From contig NZ_CM001439.1 of NCBI RefSeq assembly GCF_000244955.1, positions 248,001 through 312,000 on the forward strand: 64,000 nucleotides of DNA, written 5' to 3'. Below, in pieces: positions 15,001 through 27,000 of the stretch (positions within the stretch are counted from its first letter, which is position 1; the number at the start of each line of letters is the position of its first letter). Source of the DNA: Saccharomonospora marina XMU15 (GTDB lineage Bacteria; Actinomycetota; Actinomycetes; Mycobacteriales; Pseudonocardiaceae). The position numbers were made by a program, and so were the translations under genes. The notes under the pieces were generated by a model, which saw only the letters and a list, made by a program, of their open reading frames with translations, was not told the DNA's origin and did not search any database.

Positions 15001-18000
15001 GGGACAGGCCTGGCTTCATCGTGGTCGAAGGCATCTCGCTGCTGGACGCGCTCGGCATCGTCGTTCACCAACTCTCCTGGCTGGCCGATCGGACGGCCGC
15101 CGAGAAGTTCCTGGGATCAGCGGGCCAACCAACCGACTTCGACCGCGCCTACCGGGCGTTGCGTATGGAGCAGGCGGCCGTCCGGTTCGTCGCGTCGGAG
15201 TTGGACGCCGTGACGCGGCAGCGAATGGCCGAGCCGGAGCCGGGGCTGCCGATCCGGCTGCGGTATGCGCTGACCGGCGCGCACTGGTTGCTGGACGCCA
15301 CTCCCGCGGACCTCGCAGAATATCTGCACCGCGTGCACGGGCTGGGCGACGGCGTGGCACCCGCCGGGCAGGCCGACGCCAATCCGTCGGTGGCTTCCGG
15401 TGAGACCGATCAAGCCGTGTCGCGGTTGGACGACGCGGCCAGACGCGAGATCGGTGAGTTCGCCAAGCGCGGTGTGCGCGGGCTTGCCGAGCACCTGAGG
15501 GGTGCGGGGCTGGCATGGGTGACCCCGGAGTCACTGGAGGAGCTGATAGACGAGGTGCTTTCCGGTGCCTTCGAGTTGAGTCCGCGCGGGATCGCTGAGG
15601 CCTTCCCGTTCGGTAGTGGTGAGCAGGCGCAGGCGGCCCGGTTGCGGTTGCGGCCGTACCTGGGTGTGTCGGGCCTTGTGGAATGGGGTTCCGGGCGAGT
15701 GGGGCTGCGGGTCGGCGACGAGGTCGGTGTCGTGGCGGCGACGCTGGTCAAGGAACTGGCGACGCTGCTGTCCGGATCGTTCGCCGACGCTGTGGCGGCG
15801 TTGGATTGGTCGTCGGAGAGCTCTTGGACGGACGCGGTACACCGCGTGATGCTGGAGCGGGAGAAGGCACATCACCGTGCGATGCTGGCCTGGGCGGCCG
15901 GACTGGATGGGCCGCTTCCTGCCGGGCTGGCCGACCTCGTCCGGGAGCTTCGGACGCAGCCGTCGGAGCTGGACGCGCTGGTCGAGTGGCGCTACCCATT
16001 GACTGGGGAGACGGCGTGGCATTCGAAGAACGTTGTCGAGGCGCTGCGCGACGGCCGCCCGGTGGTCGAGCCGAGCATGGGCCCGGATCGGCATGAGCGC
16101 AACAGCCCGATGGCCGGGTTCAACCACACCAGGAAGGTGCCAGCCGACATCAGTATGCCGCTGGACGCCGACGAGTTCGTCACCGCGATGGGCCTCGTCG
16201 ACGAGGCGGCGCGAACGTCGGTCGCTCTCGCGCATCACGTGCCTGTCGAGCAGCTGTCGACGCTCCGGTCGAACGCATCGCAGGCGAAGGAACTGCCGGG
16301 TGACGTCCTTGCAGAGATGTGGCTGGCGGCCGAGTTCGCCGTCATTGAATACGCGCGACGGCTCAACCAGGCGACCTCGGAGAACCTCGCGGCGATCGAA
16401 GCTTCCTACGCCCGTGGTCGCGCCAATGCTGAGCACGCCGCCGAGTCTCCGATCGCCGACTTGCGGGCGATCGTCGCGGATCGGGTTTCGGCAAATTTGG
16501 ACGCGATCGTGTGGTTGGCTCAGCATGCCGCGAATGTGGAGATCGCGAAAGTACGGTTGGCTGATGCGCTACGCCAACGGCGGCGAACCAACGGGCTTGC
16601 TGGAATGGCGATCGCGGATCAAGCCGAGGTCGACAAGCGGATAGCCGAAGCGAGACTGGCGGTCAGCCAAGCACATCTGGAGTACGAGCGAGCCAAGAGA
16701 ACCGCTGAAGCACACCAGGACCGGGTGGAGACAGCTAAACGTATCAACGAAGCAGTGGCCAGGGCGCGCACGGCAGCCGAGTTGAGTAATCCCGTACCTT
16801 CCACCGCTGAGGAATGGGCCGGGCCACCACCGCCGGAGCAACACCGCACTGCGTGGCACGCGTGGCACGCGGTGGCGTCGCTCGAAGTTATGTGGCGCAG
16901 GGTCGACCAGGCGGCGGCTACGGATGGCAGGTGGGTGCGAGCCGGAGAACTCGCGCGGCGAATGCGCGAAGCGATTCTGGACACCGGTAAACAGGTCGAG
17001 GAGTACGCACGAGCCGCGGCAACGGTCAGGTCTACCGCCGACGTGGTCGACGCAGCCGCCAAACTCACCGAACTGAGCGCAGCGTTCCGGACCTACAACC
17101 AGCGGTTGCGTAATGAACTGGAAGCCGATGACCGGCTGCGTGACATGCTGCACGATTTGCAGCCTGATCAGCCGGTTGCCTGGCCTGCGGAGTCCGCGCA
17201 GGCCGGCCGGGAACTGGCGGATGGGTTCCTCTGGCGCCCGGATGGGGCGAACGAGCGCGCGCTGCGAAGTGCGTCGGACCCGTTCTTGCTTGACCCACTG
17301 GGGCCCAGCTATGCCGCCATCGCCGAACTGGGAGTCGTGAGGGACGATCAGGGTCGACCGCGCTTTGACGACCGGTCGCAGGTGCTGCTCGCGGCTCTGT
17401 ATCGGGGGCTCCAAGAGGCAACCGGCCTTACCCGGGACGAGGTGGCAGGCGAGACCGAGGGTTATGTCGAGTTCCTGCGGTTGAATCCGGTCACTGACCC
17501 GACTCCGGACACGTTGTTCGCCGCGGTCGGGCAGAACCTGTTCGACAGGCTCGAACTGCTGCGGGAGGAGGCGGCGCAGGCCGACAAGTACCGAGTCGGG
17601 CCGTCGGACTGGCGGGACAATCTGGCGTGGCTGCGCTCCTTCTACGGTGAGGCACTGGTGATCGGTCCCCGCCCCGGCCCTTCGACCTACCTGCACCTGC
17701 GTGTTCTCGCCCAGTTGCCCGCCTGGATTCACCAGCGGAACTCGGCTTGGCTCAACGGCGTCGGTGGCCGCATTCAGGTGGGTAGCGGGCTGGTCGAGTA
17801 TCTCGGCTCCGGACAGCGAGCGAGGTTCGCCGCTCTACACGACGGGCATGACCAGCATTGGCCGTCCGGGGCGGGCGTCCAGGACCGCAGCGGTAGAGAG
17901 ATCGTGATCGGCTGGACCGGGCATGCTTCTCTTTCTTCGGATGGTCAGTTCACCGGACTCAGCTACCTGTGGAATCCGGCGCCGGGTTCGCTCACCAGTA

Positions 18001-21000
18001 GGTCGTACCTGGGCTTCCTGACCCCGGCTCACGAACTGACCCACGGAATCACCGTCGCGAACGTACCGTCGGCGGCTGAACAGAGGCTGAGCGACAACCC
18101 GCGGTGGCTTCGGTTGTACGAAGAGATCAGGACGTTGCCCTACCACCAGCTGCCCTGGTACACCTTGGACAGTGCGGAGGAGATGCTCGCCGACCTCGGT
18201 GCTCTTTACGCGATAGAGCAGGGCGGCGGTAACGGACAGGAGCGGCCGAACGGCGTCGACCTTGGTGCTGTACTGGGCGTGGACATGCCTGCCGACCCGC
18301 CTCGGGTAGTGGTCGGCAGGGACGGGTCGGTCACCGTTACGGCGGAGGGTGGACCCGCCCGTGGCTCTCGAGTTCGGATCGGTCGAGATGGTTCCATCAC
18401 GGTGACCGATGCGGACGGCGTTGAGCGCTTCTACCCGCCCGGAAAGCATTCGTTCACGCTGGCGGACTTCGGCGAAGGGTTGGACACGGGTGCGGGTGGT
18501 CCTGGCACCCGGATTACGACCGACGAGAGTTCGGCGAGTGTTCACCTGGCCAATGACCTGACACGGATCACGGTCGACCGTGCGACCGGGCAGGTTGGCA
18601 TCCTGGTGGAAGGCGACGAACTCGCAAGGGTCACACCGGATGGTGCGTTGGTACCGGTACTGGGACGGCCGGGTCACTATCCGACCGAGGAACCGCGGGT
18701 TGAGCTCGACCGTGCCACCGGTGTCGCGCGACTGAGTACCAGCGGGGCAGCGGTCGAGACGGACGTGGACGGCGTCACCGCTATCACTTTGAGGCCCAAC
18801 CGAACCGCAAGCGGGCTCGGACCGTTCGAGCTGTTGTCCGAGCTCGTCGGGTTCTTCGAGCAGCAGCTTGTTCACCCGACAGCCAAGGGCACTTCCGCGC
18901 ACTACTGGTCCAGTTCCTTCCACACTATGTGGAATCTGCTGCCGAGCTGGTTCGAATGGTTCAGCCAAGTGGCTCCCGACGCGGCACACACACTGTTCGA
19001 TGCCCAGCAGGTGAAGGAAATTGACCAGAGTTGGAAACGGTTGCGGTCCCTGCTGGCGGCGAACAGTTCCCTTGCCGAATTGATCGAGGCGGCACACCAG
19101 GTCGCGCAGCGTAGCGATGCCGGCTTGGATCGGTGGCTCAAAGCGATCCCGAAGCTGCCGCCGAAGCTGAGATTTCTCGCCGAGGCGGTTTTCGTGCAGG
19201 CGGTGCAACAGCGAGCAGGCTGGACATACCTTGCCGTGCCGGGCGGCCCGCTCTCCGAGCTCTTCCTCACGGAAGCTCAGCACGACCGGCGAGCGGGTCA
19301 GGCGTTGCTCGAGGCGGCGCTGTCGCACCGCCACCTCCCGACATGGATCACACGGCAGGCTTACGACACCTTTGTCGAGCCCGACGGTGTCACTGTTGGC
19401 CATATTGTCGACCTCGTCGCCCGCGTACACGGACAGGTCGGATCGAGCTACCCGTCTTTGCCGCAACGGGTAATCGAACGTGTGGAGACACTCTCGCAGG
19501 ACGTCCGCACGCACACGGGCGTTTCGGAGGAGCATCGCCAGGTCCGCATCGACTACCTGGAACAAGCTCGTGCGATGGCGCAACGGCTGGAGCAGGCGGT
19601 CGAACGAGCCGAACCCGCTACGGTCGCCAGTGAACTCGGTTGGCTGAGGCAGCAGCTTTCCGCACTGCGTGGTCTCGGGCTCGAGGTGTTGCCCGTTGGG
19701 ACGCAACCGGAGCCGTCGGATGCCCCACCACCGGACAACGTGTCCGAAACGGGTGAGTCCCCTTCCGAGCGCGTACCGGACACCTTCCCTGCCATCGCGC
19801 CGCGGGCTGCTCCTCCGCGCGAGCCCGACGCGGGGGAGCCTCCGTCCCCGCCAGATCCGGGTTCGATCACCCTCTCCGCCGAGCGGCGTACGCACATCCT
19901 CGACGGTGACGCGACCGGTGGCGGACACCGTCCCGGCACGGGCAAGCCGGGGAAGAGCGAGTTCCCCGTCGGATGGTCGGACGACCGCATCGTCGCCGAA
20001 ATCCTCGATGTCGCCCGGCGACCCGACCAGGCAGAACTCGAGGATGCACGCTACGAAGGCGGGTCGCCGCGTTGGGTGGTCACCGGATCCCCGGAAGGCG
20101 TCAAAATAGTCGTAGTCGTTGAACTGGACGGCACGATCATCGCGGCCTACCCGGAGAGCGGCCCGGGCGTCGTGCGCAACCCGATACCCGAGTCGAGGCC
20201 GGCCGTGAGACACGAACCGCCGGAGCGGGTCGTGCTGACCATGAAGGTGGCCCGCAGGATCTTTCACAGCATCGGTGCGCACAGTACCCGGCCAGGGGTG
20301 GCGAAGCTGCCCGCTCACTGGTCGGTCGACGAGGCCACGGTGGTGGCCTCGATCACCGAGGCGGGGGAGGCGGCGTTGCGACGCGGTGATGCGCTGAACC
20401 GCGTCGAGGGCGACACGCCGCTTTGGCTACTGCACACGGTTCATGATGGAGTCGAACTCACGATCGAGCTCGACTCCGACGGTAGGGTTACGAAGGTCTG
20501 GGTGGGGCCGCCTTCGGACGGACCCGCTTGGCCTTTACGGGAGGAAAGCGGTAATGGTCCTCGACGAGGTAGGGATCGCTCGCCGGATGGCGACGCTGCC
20601 GGAGCGGCTCGCCGACCGGCTGGACGCGACGAGCCTGGCCGAAGCGACCCGGTACCGGGACGTGGGCGAGTGGCTGCTGGCCGTGGAGAGCCTGCTGCGG
20701 GGCCTGCGGACCCGGCCGGAGCCGGTGACGACGCGGGAACGGGCGCAGCTGGTCGAGCTGCTGGAGACGTTCGGGGCGGGCGAGCGGGTGGCGGGGCTGC
20801 GGCAGCTGCTGTCGAACCTGCCGGAGGTGTCGAGCCTGACCGAGGCCGAGTTGGAGGGAACGGCCGAGAGCCTGCCGGAGCTGCTGCGCGGCCGCGTCCC
20901 GGATCGGGAGCTGCGGGCGCTGGAGGCAGTGGCGGAGACCGGGGACTGGGAGGAACTGGTGACGGCCACGCTGGGACTGTTGCTGCGCGAGGAGATTCCG

Positions 21001-24000
21001 GTGACGCAGCAGCAGCGGCGGGCATTGTGGCTGGCGCTGGACGCACTGGAACTTCCGACGGTGGAACTGGCGAAGCTGTAGGCGCCCGGGTATCGGGAGC
21101 TGATGCCGAGACCCAGTTCACGCCCACCACAGCGGGCCCGTCGAGGGCAGGCGACCTCACGGTTGCGCAGTCACCGGAGCAACTGCTGGATGCGCTGGCC
21201 ACCCTGGATGCCGACACGGTGTACCGCTGGCTCGCATCCGAAGCGGACATCGACGTGGCGGACCTGTACCACCACTTCGGCCAGGACCTGGCGCTGGCGC
21301 TGGCGGTCCAGCTCACGCATGGGTCGCAACGGCTGCGCGGACTGTACGAGCAGTGGTCAGGACTCGCCTGGTCCGACCCGCCCGAGGTGGCCGCGCGTGG
21401 CGAGACCGTTCGTGACGGTCTGCGGTCCGCACTGACCGAGCCGGATGCCTTAGCCGCGCCACGCCGGGTCGAGGAGGCGGCCCACTGGTTCGGGTTCACC
21501 ACAGCCGAGTTCACCAGCCTGCTCGCACGGCTCGGGCTTCCGGTTCAGCCGGACCAGGCCGAGCTGCTGCGGCTGCGGCAGATCGCAGCTGACCTGCTCC
21601 TGCGGGGAAGGTGGGCGGCCGAGGAACGGCGCCGATTCGTGGAGTCGGACCCGGCATGGCTGGCCGATGCTTTCCACGTGCGCCCGCCAGAGGTCGAGCC
21701 CGCGGCGCTGATACCCGGCTCGGCAGCCGACTTCGTGCCTGGCGCGCTGGCCGAGATCGAGCGATTTGGGGAAGCCGAGCAGATCCGCTTGACGCGAACC
21801 GCGCGTTTGCTGATCGAGCGCTACTACTACGGTCTGCCCGCTGGACAGCCCTGGCCGGAACCCATCCCGACCGACGCGGTGCAACATGTCGCGGCGGCCG
21901 TCCACAGGCACGGTCCGCGGTTCGCGGCGTGGCTCGTGGGCCAGTTGCCCGGCGCGGTGATCACCAGCGGATTCGCCGAACGCGACGTGTTGACCGAGCT
22001 GGCACTCGAACCAACGCCGCAGCAGCCACCCGCGCCATCCCGACCGGCCATGCCCGGGCAGCCTCCGGCGCCTGCCGGGCAGCCGGACGAGGGACCACCC
22101 GCGCCGGCTCAGGTCGCGGCCGAGCGGCGGCAACTGGAGGAGGTCCGTGAAGTAGCCGTCCTCCTGGAAGCGCAGCGACGCGGCTGGTTCCAACTCGCCG
22201 AGGCGACGAGGCTGATCAAGGACGCCACGGTGCGCGCTGAGCAGGAACAGCTCAACGATGCGCTGCTGCGGGCGGGGGAGCTGGCCGGTCCGGTAGCAGG
22301 GCTGTTCGACGCGCTCGGTCCCCGCGTCACGGAATTGGCAGATCGATTGCGGCAGCGTGCCGACGAACACCTCCAGCCCATGAGTGAGGGCCTCGCTCCC
22401 GTACAGAGCGCGCTCGCCGAGGGCTACCGCCGCCTCGCCGAGGTCACCGACGACCTCGTTGACCACTACCAGCACCGAAAGGCCGCACTGGACGATGCCG
22501 AGGCGGCCATCGCCGGTAGCGAACAGGAAAGCGCGAAACGGCAGCCCGTCGAGGCGGCGCTGGCCCGAGCCGAAGAACTGCGCGCACCGTTCGACGCCGC
22601 CGCCGCACTGTTCCTCGACCGGGCGCAGGCGCTGGCGGAAGTCAACGCACGCTTCCGTTTCCTCGCCGGGGACGCCGAATCGGCCGATCCCGCTACGGAC
22701 GCCCCCCGACTGTTTCGTGGCGTCCCCGATCCCGGTGGCCTGCCTGCGCTCGACAAGCTGGCCGAGCGGGACCTCGCGATCATGGAGCGGGCACTGGAGT
22801 TGGCCGACGAGCACGGCCGGTTGGCCGGTGAGTTGAGAACGGCCGGATACTCCGGACGACGTTCGGGCGATTTCGCCCACCTGCGCCTTGCCCCCGGCGT
22901 ACCTGCGCGGATTCGCCGGCTCGCCGCCGAATTGCACCAGGTCGAGTCGCGGCTGCGTGAGCTCATCCATGGCGACGGTTCCGCCGACAACCAGGGCGCC
23001 GGGCTCAGCGTGGCCCTCGACGGCAGCGACACCCGGTTCAAGCAGTTCGACGATGTGTTGCTCCGTCACAAGAAATTCCGTCGTCGGCCGGGGATCTGGC
23101 CCGCGCTGCGCCTGCTCGCCGAACTGCGGGAGGCCAGCGAGCACCCTGCCGAAGGGCTCGCCTACGCGTTGCAGTCGTTGAACGCAGGTGACTACGCCGA
23201 CGGGTCGTTCACCGATGTGTACGGCAAGGTCGTGCAGCGGATTCGCACCGAGCAGCTGACCGAGTTCCCGATCACGGCGCTGTCGTTCGACGTCCCCCAC
23301 TACCGGCTTCCCGATCCGGTAGCGGCCAGCGAGCCGGAGTTCCACAACATTGTCAGGGTCGGCTGGTGGTCGGGTCGGCTATACCGTCCCGGGTTCACCA
23401 TCCGGCTCGTGGTGACCGATGCTGCCGACGCGCCCGCCGTGCGCAGGTCGGACGCATTCCCCGGCGGTTGGGTGGAGGGTGGTCAGCTCGTCGTCGAGGT
23501 GCGTCGGCACGCGAGCCCGGACGAGGTGGACGCCGCGCTACGAGAGATCGTGCGCGCCGAGGTGGGCAAGTACCGGCCGCAATTGCCGGGTATCGGGGCC
23601 TACGCCCGTAACGTATGGATGAGCGAGGGCGGCGGGTTCACGGGCCTCGCGGGAGGCGCCACCGGATCCTGGCTGGGGTCTCTGGGCGTGAACGAGGTGT
23701 TCCTGGTCGGCCGGGTCGTGTACCACGCGTGGTCCAGCGTGGTTTCGCCGTTCACCTGGTACCGCGGCGCCGCGTACCAGATCGAGGCAGCCAACGAGAT
23801 GCGTCGGCTGCGGGCGACGTGGCGTGGGGGAATCGGACCGACTATCGAACTGCTCACCACAGGAGCCAACAAGGCTGTTCAGTCGCTGTCGCCTGCGGCG
23901 GAGGTCTTCCACACCGAGCTGCCGGACGCTGCGCCGTACGAGTCGCGCGCCGAACTCGACGACACCGAACTGAGCACGTTCGGCGCCGCCGTGGAGTCAC

Positions 24001-27000
24001 ACGGACGGCGGCTGGCGGACCTGCTGAACAGCAAGTCGTTTCCGCAGTCCTATATACAGAACCAGGAGCAGGCGAAAACGATCGAAGGGATCCGCCGCGC
24101 CGCGTGGGAGCCACCTGGCGGCGCGCAGCAGGATGCTGCCGGCGCGGACGTCACCGAGTACGGCACGCTGGTTATCGAACTCGACAGCGGCGAGACCCTG
24201 CGAGCGGCAGTGGTCCTCGGCATCGCGCCGCATTCCTACCAGCTGCTCAAGGGCGGCAGAGTAGAGGGTTCCGAGCTGCGTTACTGGATCGGGCTCGCTC
24301 CGAACCTGCAACGCACCGCCGCTGCGGATGCCGCGATCTGGGATGTGCTCGCCACGCAGATCGTCAACGTGATCGCCAAGGGGCCCACGGTCTGGCTGCA
24401 ACCAAGCTTCTCGAAGTACATGAGGGAAAACCTCACCATGTGGCCCGTGGAGGCCACCATGGCAGGTGCGTTCGGAATGCTCGCCGGTACACCCGAAATG
24501 ATCACGCCGTTGGCCACCGCGAGTCTTGGCTCTCGGGCTGGGCGGATGACGGCGCGGTACATCAACTTCAAGCACCTCGCGCTGGCCTACGTCCTGTGGA
24601 CGGAGGCGATTCGAGAGCGCCAGATGTTCGCGACGCTGCTCGATCCCGCCGCCCTGCTGGACATGGCCGACCGGTCGCTGCGGATTCTGGGCGCATCCGT
24701 GCGCGGCCAGGATGCGCTCGAAGCGGAACTGAACCGGCACCGACCAAGCCAGGCCACGACACCCGAACTCGTTCCCTCGGATGCCACCGAACTGCGCCGA
24801 GTCGCCGCCGAACAGCTGGCCAAGCGAGCCGCCAACCGGGACGAGGTGCGGGCCGTCGAGATCGACGACACCGACGGCAAGCCAGTCGTGGTCATCAGTG
24901 CGAAGCCGAAGCGCGGCAGGCCGAAGCTACCTGACGAGGTGCGGATCGCGGTCGAGGTGGATGGCGACCTGCCTGGGACGATCTCGCCCATGGTCACGCA
25001 CGCTGCGGTGACGACGCGCGGCCGACTCGACGTCCGCAAGTTCACGATGCTGCTGCCCAGCCAGTGGATCGACGACGAGCCGCGGCTGCCTGCCGATGAG
25101 ATGCGCCAGCTGCTGGCCACCAAGCTGGATGACATTCTGGACCGTGAGGCGCACCTGCACCCCAGAGAGATGAGTCAGCTGGCACTCCAGGCGTTCGGAA
25201 CCGCTATGGGTAGCGGCGCCGTGAACTTCGGGGTCAACGTCGACAACCCCGCTGCGGCCGGGCCGGAAGCGGTCGGGGTAGCCACGGCCACGGGCGACGG
25301 CGCGATGCAGGTCGTCACCACTCGCGCGACGGCCGAGCGAAAGTCACAGGCGCTGCAGAAGCAGCTGAACCCGCGTGCGGCCACCGCGAGCGCCATGGAC
25401 GACTGGGTTCGGCACGGCATACGGCGGCTGCACCAGACGGACCGGACCCTGCTCGAGCTGACAGACCAGCATGTCGACGACCCCGCGCAGGCCGAGCGGC
25501 TCCGGAGTCTGCTCGCCGACCCGGCTGCCGAACCGGAACGCATGATCGATGCTTTCGAGCGGCGGCTCGCTGACGGCACACTGGTCGACGATATTCCGCA
25601 CTTGTCCAAGGTGGAGAAGCTCGGACCCGGCGAGTACGTCCTCTACATCGACAAGGTGCCCGCCGCTGGTCCGTGGGAGATCGGCGCGAAGGTGCAGGGT
25701 GCACACCGGCAGCAGCTGATCCTGCGGTTGCTGCCCGGCATACCGGGAGAGCCGACCCGGCTGTGGCCCAACTCGGTCGATTCGGCCGCGATCGGTATCG
25801 GTGACGACGTGGAATCTCTGCTGCAGCAGGTGAGCGTCCTGACTGCCGTGTACTACAACGGCTCGACGGGTGTGCCGGGACGGTCGCAGTTGCTCGTCAT
25901 GGATGTGGGGGCGGGCAACATCGGTGGGCTTGCCAGCCGGAGTGCCACGGAGATCGTCAGGGGTGCCGGTGCCACCGGCTTTGGGGTGCAGGCCGCGGGC
26001 GCGGGCGTTTCAATGGCTGTCAACGCGACCTCGCGAACCTGGTTCGGGCGCGGCAATTTCCTTGCCGGCGAACGGGTCCGCCTGCACCTGTCCTACGACT
26101 CCGCCCCGCTGTCGCCGGACCGCGACCAGTACGCGCAGTTCCTCGCGACCCGGCTGGACGGATACACCCGGAAGCAGGCGCTGGTCTACCTGGAGATCGC
26201 GCAGATCGCCGGTTGGTATCAGCCCGAGACGATCCGGATATTGCGCGAGCGGTTCACCGACGAGCAACCTCGGCCGCTGGCCGAGGCGCTCGCCGACTTC
26301 GGGCTGGACCTGGATCGGTTGCCGGACCACTGGACCTGGGCCGATCTGGACCGGGCCGTGCTGGCTGCGCGCGCGGGCGGCACGCCACCGGATTCCGCGC
26401 CGCAGACTCTGTTCGGGGCTTCGCTCGGGTTGGAGTCCGCCGGACCCGGGGGCATGGCCAGCGAGGCGGCGTTCCAGGTGCTGTGGGCGGTCGCCGGTGC
26501 ACAGCCCGACCTGGTGCGGGAGGTGGACGCGGGCCCGCCCGACGCCTCAGGAGCGCAGCCGGTTCGGCTGCACGTGGCGGAGGTGGCCGAGGGAGAGGCC
26601 GGTGCTCGCCCGGTGGGCAGGACGACCGTCACCGTGAACTCCGCGCTGCCCACCCCGGACACCGAAGGCGCCCCGGCCCCCCGGTGGATGCGGGTGATCG
26701 AGCAGGCGCTGGCGCACCGAGACATCCAGGATGCGGGCACGCTTGCCGGATTGCTCACGGAGGTGTCCGGCAGCCGGACGGTTGTGAGCCGACCCGAGTC
26801 GGCGTCCGGCCTGGAGGCATTGCTGCGCAGGCTCGCGGATGCCGGGCTGCCGCTGTTGCTGCGAACTGACGCCGCAGAGATCACGGGCCTGGTGCCGCGG
26901 CTCGACGACCAGGGCGGGCTCGACCTGCGATCCCCGCCTGGGGCCATCGGGATCGAGTCGCTGCCGCATGACCTGTGGCGACCGGGAGATGCGGTCGTTC

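Noticed and set aside
17835-20318. 827-codon open frame on the minus strand
   Set aside because: It lies opposite the metalloprotease/EndoU part of the giant gene, its translation is unnatural in composition, and it only reflects GC-rich codon phase.
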